DNA of 64,000 nucleotides from Pseudomonas putida (GTDB lineage Bacteria; Pseudomonadota; Gammaproteobacteria; Pseudomonadales; Pseudomonadaceae): NCBI RefSeq assembly GCF_022627325.1, contig NZ_JAETZZ010000007.1, forward strand, positions 124,001 through 188,000, read 5' to 3'. Shown piece after piece: positions 51,446 through 61,885 of the stretch (its first letter is position 1; every line of letters starts with the position of its first letter). Both the position numbers and the translations under genes were made by a program. Under the pieces are notes generated by a model. It made no database searches and was not told where the DNA came from. It saw nothing but the letters and a program-made list of their open reading frames with translations.

Positions 51446-52318
51446 ATGTCCCAAGAACTCAGCGCCGAACAGATCCAGCAAGCCTTGCAAGGCATTACCA
51501 TCCCGCCGCAACCGCAGATCATGGTCGACCTGCAGTTCGAGCAGTACATGCCCGACCCGGACCTGGAAACCATCGCCAAGCTGATTTCCCAGGATCCGGG
51601 CCTGTCCGGTGCCTTGCTCAAGCTGGTCAACTCGCCGCACTTCGGGCTGTCCAACAAGATCGGTTCGATCCAGCGTGCGGTGAACCTGCTGGGTAGCCGT
51701 TCGATCATCAACCTGATCAACGCCCAGTCGATCAAGGGCGAGATGAGCGACGAGACCATCGTTACCCTCAACCGCTTCTGGGACACTGCCCAGGATGTGG
51801 CCATGACCTGCCTGACACTGGCCAAGCGCACCGGCATCCAGGCGGCGGACGAGGCCTACACCCTGGGGCTGTTCCATGATTGCGGCATCCCGCTGATGCT
51901 CAAGCGTTTCCCCAGCTACATGGATGTCCTGGAGGAGGCTTACGCCAAGGCTGATGCGCAAACCCGGGTGGTCGACACCGAGAACCGTGCATTCAATACC
52001 AATCATTCGGTGGTCGGCTATTTCACCGCCAAGTCCTGGCGGCTGCCGGAGCACATCAGCGCGGCCATCGCCAACCACCACAATGCCTTGGCCGTGTTCC
52101 GCGAGGAGTCGCTGCGCAACACCCAGAGCCAGCTGAAGAACCTGCTGGCGGTGCTCAAGATGGCCGAACACATCTGCGCGTCCTACCGTGTGTTGGGCAA
52201 CCAGCCTGTCGACCACGAGTGGCATGCGGTCGGCCCGCTGGTACTGGACTATATCGGTTTGTCGGAGTACGACTTCGAGAACCTCAAACAGACCATTCGC
52301 GAGCTGGGCGGGCACTGA
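51446..52318 (+). CDS. HDOD-domain signalling protein
   Basis: A 290-residue protein with a HDOD domain over about residues 20-215. Typical stretches are ISQDPGLSGALLKLVNSPHF, SIQRAVNLLGSRSIINL and AYTLGLFHDCGIPLM. No output domain is fused. HDOD proteins lack full HD catalytic sites and act in stress or second-messenger pathways. The start is set at MSQELSAEQ; its ribosome site is weak. mutM follows three bases after the stop. Confidence 0.85.
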   Translation: MSQELSAEQIQQALQGITIPPQPQIMVDLQFEQYMPDPDLETIAKLISQDPGLSGALLKLVNSPHFGLSNKIGSIQRAVNLLGSRSIINLINAQSIKGEMSDETIVTLNRFWDTAQDVAMTCLTLAKRTGIQAADEAYTLGLFHDCGIPLMLKRFPSYMDVLEEAYAKADAQTRVVDTENRAFNTNHSVVGYFTAKSWRLPEHISAAIANHHNALAVFREESLRNTQSQLKNLLAVLKMAEHICASYRVLGNQPVDHEWHAVGPLVLDYIGLSEYDFENLKQTIRELGGH

Positions 52319-52321
52319 TTC

Positions 52322-53134
52322 ATGCCGGAATTACCCGAAGTCGAAACCACGCGGCGCGGTATCGCGCCGCATCTGGAAGGCCAGCGGGTCAGCCGCGTGG
52401 TGGTGCGAGACCGGCGCTTGCGCTGGCCAATCCCCGAGGACCTGGACGTGCGTTTGTCCGGGCAGCGTATTCTCAGCGTCGAGCGGCGCGCCAAATACCT
52501 GCTGATCAACGCCGAGGTGGGCACCTTGATCAGCCATCTGGGCATGTCGGGCAACCTGCGCCTGGTGCAGATGGGGCTACCGGCGGCCAAGCATGAGCAC
52601 GTCGACATCGAGCTGGAGTCAGGGCTGGTGCTGCGCTACACCGATCCGCGTCGTTTCGGCGCCATGCTCTGGAGCCTCGACCCGCTCAATCATGAGTTGC
52701 TGCTGCGCCTGGGCCCAGAGCCGTTGACCGACCTGTTCGATGGCGAGCGCCTGTTCCAGCTGTCCCGCGGGCGGACGATGGCAGTCAAGCCGTTCATCAT
52801 GGATAACGCGGTGGTGGTGGGTGTGGGCAATATCTACGCGACCGAGGCGTTGTTCGCCGCCGGTATCGACCCGCGCCGTGAGGCGGGTGGGATATCCCGT
52901 AGCCGCTACCTGAAGCTGGCCATCGAGATCAAGCGCGTGCTGGCGGCTGCCATCGAGCAAGGGGGCACGACGTTGCGCGACTTCATTGGCGGCGACGGGC
53001 AGCCGGGTTACTTCCAGCAGGAACTGTTCGTCTACGGCCGGGGCGGGCTGCCGTGCAAGCTGTGCGGCACTACCTTGCGTGAGGCCAAGCTTGGGCAACG
53101 GGCCAGCGTTTACTGCCCACGTTGCCAGCGGTGA
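52322..53134 (+). CDS. mutM: Formamidopyrimidine-DNA glycosylase
   Basis: A 270-residue DNA repair enzyme removing 8-oxoguanine and formamidopyrimidines. The catalytic N-terminus [13 protein letters not shown] starts with the proline nucleophile after Met removal. The H2TH region has [15 protein letters not shown], and the C-terminal zinc finger is [20 protein letters not shown] followed by CPRCQR. The gene is probably translated with the HDOD gene. Confidence 0.96.
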   Translation: MPELPEVETTRRGIAPHLEGQRVSRVVVRDRRLRWPIPEDLDVRLSGQRILSVERRAKYLLINAEVGTLISHLGMSGNLRLVQMGLPAAKHEHVDIELESGLVLRYTDPRRFGAMLWSLDPLNHELLLRLGPEPLTDLFDGERLFQLSRGRTMAVKPFIMDNAVVVGVGNIYATEALFAAGIDPRREAGGISRSRYLKLAIEIKRVLAAAIEQGGTTLRDFIGGDGQPGYFQQELFVYGRGGLPCKLCGTTLREAKLGQRASVYCPRCQR

Positions 53135-53137
53135 ATG

Positions 53138-53177
53138 GTATGGCCCAATCGCCGGTTTAGCAGCGATTGGGCCATAC
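53138..53177. terminator. Bidirectional terminator between mutM and ferredoxin gene
   Basis: A 15-base-pair perfect stem: GTATGGCCCAATCGC (53138-53152) with GCGATTGGGCCATAC (53163-53177), 10-base loop, four bases after the mutM stop. Confidence 0.85.
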
Positions 53178-53192
53178 GCAGCAGCGCAGCGA

Positions 53193-53462
<270 letters not shown>

Positions 53463-53551
53463 TCACCGCCCGGGCATGTTCAACGCAATGGGCACAATTG
53501 TGCCGCATTCGCGCCCGCAGTGCACGCGGGCGCGATAATCAGCGCTCAGGC

Positions 53552-54142
<591 letters not shown>

Positions 54143-55741
54143 TCATGCACTGTGTGCCAGGCGGGTTATCAGGGCGTCGGTGAGCTTCGCGCTGATGGCG
54201 TAGACCGACAGTTGTGGGTTGGCACCGATGCTGGTCGGGAACAACGAGCCGTCGTGAATCGACAGGTTTTCCAGCTGATGGTGACGGCCCAGGCTATCGC
54301 ACACCGCATGCTGTGGATCTTCGCCCATTGCGCAGCCGCCCATCACGTGGGCGCTGCCCAACCGCGTATGGAACGGCTCCAGGCGCAAACCGTCGATCAT
54401 GCGTTGGGCCTGCGCCAGGCGGGTAGCTGCGCGGGCATCGCTGTGCGCGGGTGTCACCTGCGTGGCGCCCGCGGCGAACTGGATCTGCGCCATGCTGTGA
54501 AAGGCACGGCGCAGGCCGTCTCGCAAGTAGTCGGTGACCGGGTAATCGAGCACCGGTGAGCCATCGCCACGCAGCTCCACCGTGCCACCTGGGCTTTCGG
54601 GATGGAACCCGTCGCGCAACAGCGCAAGCATGACGTGGGTGTGCGGCAGCTCGGCCATGCGCTGGGCATTTTCGACACCCTCGCCACCGAGCAGGGTGCT
54701 GGCCAGCGCCGGGTGCAGGGGCGGCACTTCAAGTTTGTAGCCGACCGCGCCATCGACGCCGTCCTGCCATTGGAAGTGGTCACTGTAGATGGACTGCGGG
54801 GCGCCGTAATAGGGGTCGATGCGTGCGTCGAAGCGGGCCGCGCTGAAGTTGACCAGGTGCAGGAAGGTCCGTTTGCCCAGGCGCTCGTGGGGGTCAGGAG
54901 CCTTGGAGCGCAGTAGCAGGGCGGGGCTGTTGATGCCGCCGCCCGCGAGGATGTAGTGGCGGGCGCGCACCGTGATGCTGCGCCCGTTGGGGTGTAGGCC
55001 TTGCGCGTCCAGGCCTTGGCAGCGCAGCTGCGCAATGCGTTCGCCGTCATGCTCGAAGCGTTCGGCCCGGGCCAGGTACAGCAGCTCGCCGCCCTTGTCG
55101 AGCAGGGCTGGAATGCGCGTCACCAGCATCGATTGCTTGGCGTTGACCGGGCAACCCATGCCGCAATAGCCAAGATTCCAGCACCCCCTGACATTGCGTG
55201 GGATCACCGCCCATCGGTAGCCGAGCTGTTCACACCCACGGCGCAGTACGTCGTTGTTGGCGTTTGCCGGCATCGCCCAAGGGGTGATGCCGAGGTCTTG
55301 CTCGATGCGATCGAACCAGGGGCGCAGTGCGTCGTCGCCCAGCCCTTTGACGTTGTGGGCCGTGGCCCAGTGGGCCAAGGTCGGCGCGGGTGTGCGAAAG
55401 CTGGAGGTCCAGTTGACCAGTGTGGTGCCGCCCACCGCGCGGCCCTGCAGAATGGTGATGGCGCCGTCCTTGCTCATCCTGCCCAGGCCTTCCTGGTAGA
55501 GACTGGCGTAGGCCTCATTCTCTAGCAGGTGGAAGTCACTGCTGGTCTTGAGCGGGCCTTCCTCGATCAGCAGTACCTTGAAGCCTGCAGCGCTGAGCAT
55601 CTGCGCGCTGGTGGCACCGCCGGCGCCGCTGCCTATCACGGCGATGTCGGCTTGCACGCTGAGGTCCTGCCCCAGGCGCGAGGCGTCATGGGTGATCCAG
55701 CCGCGTTCGAGGCCTTGGCGAAACGGGTCGATGACAGGCAT
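54143..55741 (-). CDS. laoA: GMC-family FAD alcohol dehydrogenase LaoA
   Basis: A 532-residue GMC oxidoreductase. The FAD motif is VIGSGAGGATSAQML, the GMC signature region GRAVGGTTLVNWTSSF, and the C-terminal histidine and asparagine lie in SAHVMGGCAMGED and IGANPQLSVYA. In P. aeruginosa the laoABC operon oxidises long-chain alcohols from SDS and alkane breakdown, and the gene order here is the same. Ten CAA triplets lie just before its start on the minus strand, between it and laoB. Confidence 0.88.
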   Translation of the reverse strand: MPVIDPFRQGLERGWITHDASRLGQDLSVQADIAVIGSGAGGATSAQMLSAAGFKVLLIEEGPLKTSSDFHLLENEAYASLYQEGLGRMSKDGAITILQGRAVGGTTLVNWTSSFRTPAPTLAHWATAHNVKGLGDDALRPWFDRIEQDLGITPWAMPANANNDVLRRGCEQLGYRWAVIPRNVRGCWNLGYCGMGCPVNAKQSMLVTRIPALLDKGGELLYLARAERFEHDGERIAQLRCQGLDAQGLHPNGRSITVRARHYILAGGGINSPALLLRSKAPDPHERLGKRTFLHLVNFSAARFDARIDPYYGAPQSIYSDHFQWQDGVDGAVGYKLEVPPLHPALASTLLGGEGVENAQRMAELPHTHVMLALLRDGFHPESPGGTVELRGDGSPVLDYPVTDYLRDGLRRAFHSMAQIQFAAGATQVTPAHSDARAATRLAQAQRMIDGLRLEPFHTRLGSAHVMGGCAMGEDPQHAVCDSLGRHHQLENLSIHDGSLFPTSIGANPQLSVYAISAKLTDALITRLAHSA

Positions 55742-55752
55742 TGAAAGTGCTC

Positions 55753-56269
<517 letters not shown>

Positions 56270-56279
56270 GGCCCAGACC

Positions 56280-57722
56280 TCAGCGGATGAACAGTGTGTA
56301 GACCAGGCGCTGCAGCGCCTTGCCATATGGCGGGTAAATCAGGCGCGCGGCGTTCAGGCGCTGCTTGGCCAGCACCGCCTTGGCCTTGCTGAAGGTCAGG
56401 AAGCCGTCACGGCCGTGGTAGTGGCCCATGCCCGAAGGGCCGATGCCGCCGAACGGCAGGTCGTCCTGAGCGACATGCAGCAGTGTGTCGTTGATACAGA
56501 CGCCACCGGAGTGGCTGCGCTGCAGCACATGCTCTTGCTCGGCATGGTCGTAGCCGAAGTAGTACAGCGCCAGTGGGCGTGGCCGTTCATTGATGTAGGC
56601 CAGTGCACCGTCGAGGCTGTCATAGGGCACTACCGGCAGCAGCGGGCCAAAGATTTCGTCCTGCATCACCTGCATGCTGTCATTCACCTCCAGCAGCACG
56701 TGCGGCGGCAGGCGCCTGCCCTGGCGAGGCTCGTCCGGGTACAGGTCGATGACCTGCGCGCCCTTGCTGCTGGCGTCGTCCACCAGCTGTTGCAGGCGCT
56801 GCAATTGCCTCGGATTGATGATGGCGCTGTAGTCGGGGTTGTCGGCGATGCGCGGGTACAGCCGGTGGACCGCCCTGCGGTAGGCCTCGCTGAAGGCGTT
56901 CAGGCGCTCGCGTGGCACCAGGACGTAGTCTGGGGCGACGCAGGTCTGGCCGGCATTGAGGGTCTTGCCGAATGCGATACGCTCGGCGGCGCTATCGAGC
57001 GGCACGCTGGACGAAATGATGGCCGGTGACTTGCCGCCGAGTTCCAGTGTGACCGGGGTCAGGTTCTGTGCAGCCGCCAGCATGATCTGGCGGCCGACGC
57101 TGGTGGCGCCGGTGAACAGCAGATGGTCGAAGGGCAGCCGGGCAAATGCCTGGCCGACTTCCACATCACCCAGCACCACGCTGACCAGGTCGTGGGGGAA
57201 TACCTGCTCAAGCAAGGCTTTGAGCGCCAGGGCGCTGGCAGGGGTGGCCTCACTGAGCTTGAGCATCACGCGGTTGCCGGCCGCCAGGGCGCACGTCAGC
57301 GGGCCGATGGCGAGAAACAGCGGGTAGTTCCACGGCACGATGATGCCCACTACTCCCAGCGGCTGGTACAGCACGCGGGCGCTGGCCGGCTGGAAGGCCA
57401 GGCCGACGGCTCGCCTGGCGGGTCGCATCCAGCCCTTGAGGTGGCGTTCGGCATGGCGAATCCCCTGTACGGAGGGCAGTAGCTCGGCCAACAGGGTTTC
57501 GTCGGCGCTGCGCCCGGAAAAATCCGCATCGATCGCCTCTATCAGCCGTTGTCGATCCGCCAGCAATGCTTCGCGCAGGCTTTTCAGCCACTGCCGGCGT
57601 TGGGCCAGCGGCGGCATGGGGTTGCCGGCAAATGCCTTGCGCTGGGCAGTGAATGTGCTTGTCAATTCAGTGTCGAACTGCAGAGGGGGCGAGGCGATAG
57701 GAGAAGTCACGGCGGCTCCCAT
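56280..57722 (-). CDS. laoC: Fatty-aldehyde/coniferyl-aldehyde-type dehydrogenase LaoC
   Basis: A 480-residue aldehyde dehydrogenase converting the long-chain aldehyde made by LaoA to a fatty acid. The catalytic cysteine is in NAGQTCVAPDYV, the general base glutamate in TLELGGKSP, and the NAD loop in GVVGIIVPWNYP and FTGATSVGRQIM. A hydrophobic tail (ARLIYPPYGKALQRLVYTLF) suggests membrane contact. The ATG at 57722 has a weak ribosome site. First gene of laoCBA, divergent from laoR. Confidence 0.88.
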   Translation of the reverse strand: MGAAVTSPIASPPLQFDTELTSTFTAQRKAFAGNPMPPLAQRRQWLKSLREALLADRQRLIEAIDADFSGRSADETLLAELLPSVQGIRHAERHLKGWMRPARRAVGLAFQPASARVLYQPLGVVGIIVPWNYPLFLAIGPLTCALAAGNRVMLKLSEATPASALALKALLEQVFPHDLVSVVLGDVEVGQAFARLPFDHLLFTGATSVGRQIMLAAAQNLTPVTLELGGKSPAIISSSVPLDSAAERIAFGKTLNAGQTCVAPDYVLVPRERLNAFSEAYRRAVHRLYPRIADNPDYSAIINPRQLQRLQQLVDDASSKGAQVIDLYPDEPRQGRRLPPHVLLEVNDSMQVMQDEIFGPLLPVVPYDSLDGALAYINERPRPLALYYFGYDHAEQEHVLQRSHSGGVCINDTLLHVAQDDLPFGGIGPSGMGHYHGRDGFLTFSKAKAVLAKQRLNAARLIYPPYGKALQRLVYTLFIR

Positions 57723-57861
57723 AGGGGCTGAGAATCTCTAGAGCCTATACTCTAATCGGTACGATGGTGCGAATTTTTTCGCGCCAGCGCACGGTGCATC
57801 CGGGCCCTGTTACACCGTAAGATGAACCACTTACCGAAAGCCTGCAGACTGGGAGCTGAGC

Positions 57862-58527
57862 ATGGCCCCGCGCATCAAGACCCGAGAGCGCATCGTGCAG
57901 AACAGCCTTGAACTGTTCAATCAACAAGGCGAGCGTAGCGTGAGCACCAACCACATTGCCGCGCACATGGAGATTTCGCCCGGCAACCTCTACTACCACT
58001 TCCCCAACAAGCAGGCGATCATCGCACTGTTGTTCAGCCAGTATGAGGAATTGGTGGACAGCTTCCTGCGCCCCCCGCAGGGCCGCGCCGCTACCGTCGA
58101 AGACAAGCGCTTCTACCTCAAGGCATTGCTCGCAGCGATGTGGAACTACCGGTTCCTGCACCGTGATCTCGAGCACCTGCTCGACAGCGACCCTGAGCTG
58201 GCTGCCCGTTACCGACGCTTTTCCGAACGTTGCCTGCGCCAGGGCCAGGCGATCTACCGGGGCTTCGTCGAGGCCGGCATTCTGGTCATGGCCCCTGCCC
58301 AGATCGAATCGCTGACCATCAACGCCTGGATCGTACTGACCTCTTGGGTCCGTTTTCTCAGCACCACGCGGGAGCACTCCGCTCATCTGGGTGAAGAAGC
58401 CTTCAAGCGTGGGGTGTATCAGGTGCTGGTACTGGAACTCGGCTTCGTCACCGCCAACGCCCGCAGTGCCGTGGATGCCCTGTGCCATGAATTCCATGTT
58501 CCGTTCAACCAGGCCCTGGAGCGTTAG
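57862..58527 (+). CDS. laoR: TetR-family regulator LaoR
   Basis: A 221-residue TetR regulator. The helix-turn-helix is STNHIAAHMEISPGNLYYHF in the first 60 residues, followed by an all-helical ligand domain. Position divergent from laoC matches the repressor LaoR of P. aeruginosa, which is relieved by long-chain alcohols or acyl products. The 139-base spacer contains the interrupted palindrome-like stretch CTCTAGAGCC...ACTCTA near 57733-57755, a possible operator. Confidence 0.87.
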   Translation: MAPRIKTRERIVQNSLELFNQQGERSVSTNHIAAHMEISPGNLYYHFPNKQAIIALLFSQYEELVDSFLRPPQGRAATVEDKRFYLKALLAAMWNYRFLHRDLEHLLDSDPELAARYRRFSERCLRQGQAIYRGFVEAGILVMAPAQIESLTINAWIVLTSWVRFLSTTREHSAHLGEEAFKRGVYQVLVLELGFVTANARSAVDALCHEFHVPFNQALER

Positions 58528-58562
58528 CCCAGAGCCTTCGTGCCATCGATCAGGAGATTGTC

Positions 58563-59417
58563 ATGCCTCTTGCGCAATTGATCACCCCGCAGCAACTGGC
58601 CGAGCGTCTGGGCTCGCCCAAGCTGGTGATCCTCGATTGTCGGTTTGCCTTGGAAGACGCGGATTATGGCCAGCGCAGCTATGCCGAGGGGCATATAGCC
58701 GGGGCCCACTTCGCCGACCTGGAGCGCGACCTGAGTGGCCCGGTAATCAAGGGCCAGACCGGCCGCCATCCCTTGCCTGATCCGCAGCGGCTGGTCGAGC
58801 GCTTGCGTGAGTGGGGGCTGGACAATGACAGCGAGGTGGTGCTGTACGACGACGGGCCTGGTGCCTTTGCCGCCCGTGCCTGGTGGCTGTTGGCCTGGTT
58901 GGGCAAACGCACCGGTGTGGCCATTCTCGACGGAGGCCTCAAGGCCTGGCACGCCGCGGGCCAGCCATTGAGCCTGGACGCGCCGGCACGGTACGAGGGG
59001 ACGTTCAGCGGCAAACCGGATACCAAGCTGCTGATTGACGCCGAGCACGTGGTCACCGAGCTTGCAAGCCCCGAGCTGACGTTGATCGATGCGCGTGCCT
59101 TGCCGCGTTTTCGTGGGGATGTGGAGCCGATCGACCCGGTGGCCGGGCATATACCCGGCGCTCAGTGCGCAGCTTTCACCGACAATCTGAACGAAGAGGG
59201 GCGCTTCTTGGCGCCAGAGCAGCTCAGGCAGCGCTTTGCCGAGAAGCTGGCGGGGCGTTCAGCGGAACGTTTGGTGGCCTATTGCGGCTCGGGCGTGACG
59301 GCTTGCCATAACCTGTTTGCCCTGGCGTTGGCGGGGTATCCACTGGGCAGGCTGTATGCCGGATCGTGGAGTGAGTGGATCAATGATCCCGCGCATCAGG
59401 TTGCCACGGGCGACTGA
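58563..59417 (+). CDS. 3-mercaptopyruvate/thiosulfate sulfurtransferase (SseA-like rhodanese)
   Basis: A 284-residue two-domain rhodanese. The N-terminal domain is inactive (LYDDGPGAFAAR where the active loop would be). The C-terminal active loop is CGSGVTACH, the CGSGVTA form typical of mercaptopyruvate sulfurtransferases rather than CRKGVT of thiosulfate enzymes. Ribosome site AGGAG. It is 35 bases after laoR but need not share its role. Confidence 0.88.
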   Translation: MPLAQLITPQQLAERLGSPKLVILDCRFALEDADYGQRSYAEGHIAGAHFADLERDLSGPVIKGQTGRHPLPDPQRLVERLREWGLDNDSEVVLYDDGPGAFAARAWWLLAWLGKRTGVAILDGGLKAWHAAGQPLSLDAPARYEGTFSGKPDTKLLIDAEHVVTELASPELTLIDARALPRFRGDVEPIDPVAGHIPGAQCAAFTDNLNEEGRFLAPEQLRQRFAEKLAGRSAERLVAYCGSGVTACHNLFALALAGYPLGRLYAGSWSEWINDPAHQVATGD

Positions 59418-59426
59418 GCCGCGGGT

Positions 59427-60419
59427 TCATCGCCCATCCACCAGCCACTGCGGAATCCGCCGCTCAAGGTAATACCCCGGGTTTCGCAGGCTGCCCTCGA
59501 CAAAGCCCACATGCCCACCCCGCTCATGCAGCTCGAACTGAGTCTGCGGTGCCAGCTCGCTCGGCGTGGGCTGGCTGTGGCGGGATACGAACGGATCATC
59601 GTTTGCGTGGATGATCAGCGTCGGCGTGCGGTTCTCCCCGAGGTAGTAGCGGCTCGATGAGCGACGATAGTAGTCGTGTACATCGTCAAAGCCGTTGAGT
59701 GGCGCGGTCACTTTGCCGTCAAAATCCCAGAAGGTCCGCAGTTTGCGCAACGATCCGAGGCGGTCGAGTGCGGCAAGCCCTTCATGATGGCCCTGGGCAC
59801 GAAAATGCCGCTGCTTCACCTGCACATAGGCCATCATTTCGCGCATGAAATGTGCCTGATAGACCTTCGAAAAGCCTTGGCCGATGCGGTCGGCGCACTG
59901 ATCCAGGCGAAACGGCACCGACACCGCCACGGCCGCCTGCAGTTGGCTGGCGCTGCCACTTTCACCCAGGTACTTGAGCAGTACATTGCCGCCCAGCGAA
60001 TAGCCGACGGCGTACAGAGGGGCCAGCGGGCGTTGGGCACGCAGGTGGGCGACCACCTCGGCCAGGTCCCCGCTGGCCCCGGAATGGTAACTGCGTGGCA
60101 GCAGGTTCGGCTCGCCCGAGCAGCCGCGCCAGTTCACCGCAACGCTGGCCCAGCCGCGGGCATCGAGCGCCTGCTGCAGGCCTTTGACATAAGGCGAATG
60201 GGACGAGCCCGTCAGGCCGTGCAGCACCAGCACCAGCGGTGTATCTGGCTGGTGCGGCCCGTGCCAGTCGAGGTCGATGAAGTCACCATCGGCCAGCCAC
60301 AGGCGCTCGCGTTTGCGTTCAAGCACAGGCAGCTTGCGCCACAGCGGGCCCCAAAGGGTTTGCAGGTGAGGGTTGGATAGCCCGGTGGCCGGGCGGAACG
60401 TGGCGGTAAGGCTGGGCAT
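59427..60419 (-). CDS. YheT-type alpha/beta hydrolase
   Basis: A 330-residue hydrolase of the YheT/ABHD1-3 group. The start SNPHLQTLWGPLWRK is diagnostic; it has LHGLTGSSHSPYV, NWRGCSGEPN, the nucleophile elbow VGYSLGGN (serine about 145), an acid in NDDPFVS and H in ERGGHVGFVEG. The ABHD relatives act on lipid esters. The gene is convergent with the sulfurtransferase over nine bases. Confidence 0.88.
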   Translation of the reverse strand: MPSLTATFRPATGLSNPHLQTLWGPLWRKLPVLERKRERLWLADGDFIDLDWHGPHQPDTPLVLVLHGLTGSSHSPYVKGLQQALDARGWASVAVNWRGCSGEPNLLPRSYHSGASGDLAEVVAHLRAQRPLAPLYAVGYSLGGNVLLKYLGESGSASQLQAAVAVSVPFRLDQCADRIGQGFSKVYQAHFMREMMAYVQVKQRHFRAQGHHEGLAALDRLGSLRKLRTFWDFDGKVTAPLNGFDDVHDYYRRSSSRYYLGENRTPTLIIHANDDPFVSRHSQPTPSELAPQTQFELHERGGHVGFVEGSLRNPGYYLERRIPQWLVDGR

Positions 60420-60490
60420 GCTGGGCGACTCGTGTTGTGCCGTCCTAGATTGCCATGAAATACCGCCGTTGTACCCGCGCTATTGGTCGG

Positions 60491-61885
60491 TCAGCCCGGT
60501 TCGGGCAAAGGTTGTTGCGCAGGGGCCGGGCCGACAGTGATGAATACTTCCTGCGCAGGGGTCAGCCATATCCGGGCGGCTTCGCGAATGTCCATGGGTG
60601 TCAGCGCTGCCAGGCGCTGGACATAGGTCGCAAAGTGATCGGCGGGTTGCCCCAGGTGGCTTGAGGTTGCCAGGCTCTTGGCCAGCTCTGCGTTGCTCAC
60701 CAGGGTGCGATGCAACCTGCCTGCTATCTGGTTGCGCGCCATGTCGCACTCCGCCTGGCTTGGGCCATGCTCGCGCAGGCAAGCCAGCATCCCTGAAACC
60801 AGCTCACGTGAGGCATCTCGGTATTCGGGTGCGATGTCCCATTGAATCTGCAGCAGGCTCGCCGCATCGAAGGGGGTGAGCGATGAGTGGATGCTGTAGG
60901 TCAAGGCACGTCGGCCTCGCAGCTCTTGTGTAAGGCGCGACTCGTAGCCGCTGCCGAGGATTTCATCGAGCATGGTCAGCGCTGCATACCCCGGCTTGTC
61001 GGGGGATGTGGGCAACAGCAGCGCCAGCGTGGCCAGTGTGGTACTTGCGGTGTGTGGTTGATGCCGGGTGAGGGGCTCTGGCAACGGCGCCGGTGGTGGG
61101 GCCTGTCCCGCCCAGTGTTGCGGTAGCGCCTGAAGGAGTTCAGTGATGAGGGTTTGCGCCTCGTCACGCGACAGGTCGCCCACCAGGCCGATAGCGAGGT
61201 TGTTGGCAGAGTAGGCGCGTCGGTGGAAAGCCCGCATTTGCTGCTCGTCGATCCGCTCGAGGCTTTCAGGCGTGCCAGCCCAGTGGGTGGCGTAGGGATG
61301 GCCATCGAACACATGGCTCATGATCGCCGGTGACACCCCATAGACCGCGCTCGACGCGATTGCGCGAGCGTGATTGAGCAGTCGTTCGCGGATGCCTGCG
61401 ACGGCTTTCTCGCGGAAGGCGGGGCGTGCCAGCATTTGGGTGAGCAGTTGCAGGGCGCTTGTACGAAGCGCCGGCAGGCTCAGGCAGCGCAGCGTAATCA
61501 CCGCCTCATCCTGATTCACCCGCCTTGCCATGATCGCACCGAGCCCCTCCATAGCCTGAGCGAACTGGGCGGCGTCCAGAAGCTCGCTACCCTGATCGAG
61601 GCTGTAAAGGACAAGGGCGGCGAGGCCCGGGCTGTCGCCATCGAGTGCACTACCAGCGCGAAAGCGCAGCGCCAGGTCGAAGATCGGGCGGCCATGGGAC
61701 GGGCTGAAGCTGACCCTGGCGCCTTCGTCGGTCTGCCATTGCTGTATCTGGGCCGGCACCTGCTGCAGCTGCTCCAGGTCAAGGCCTTGCGCGGACTCCA
61801 GCCTGGCCATTGCCGCCACAGCGGTATCGCTCACGGGGCCTTTGCAAATCAGAGGCATGTTGCGGGTGGTAAGCGATGTGTTCAT
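60491..61885 (-). CDS. M16-family peptidase subunit, catalytically inactive partner
   Basis: A 464-residue M16 fold protein without the zinc motif HxxEH; the corresponding segment reads GDSPGLAALVLYSLDQGS. The R/Y pair region (ELRGRRALTYSIHSS) near residue 320 is kept, as in the substrate-binding partner of heterodimeric M16B enzymes. Start and upstream stop overlap in ATGA, implying translational coupling with the active subunit gene. It ends TVGPAPAQQPLPEPG, similar to the tail entering from the right edge of the window. Confidence 0.88.
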   Translation of the reverse strand: MNTSLTTRNMPLICKGPVSDTAVAAMARLESAQGLDLEQLQQVPAQIQQWQTDEGARVSFSPSHGRPIFDLALRFRAGSALDGDSPGLAALVLYSLDQGSELLDAAQFAQAMEGLGAIMARRVNQDEAVITLRCLSLPALRTSALQLLTQMLARPAFREKAVAGIRERLLNHARAIASSAVYGVSPAIMSHVFDGHPYATHWAGTPESLERIDEQQMRAFHRRAYSANNLAIGLVGDLSRDEAQTLITELLQALPQHWAGQAPPPAPLPEPLTRHQPHTASTTLATLALLLPTSPDKPGYAALTMLDEILGSGYESRLTQELRGRRALTYSIHSSLTPFDAASLLQIQWDIAPEYRDASRELVSGMLACLREHGPSQAECDMARNQIAGRLHRTLVSNAELAKSLATSSHLGQPADHFATYVQRLAALTPMDIREAARIWLTPAQEVFITVGPAPAQQPLPEPG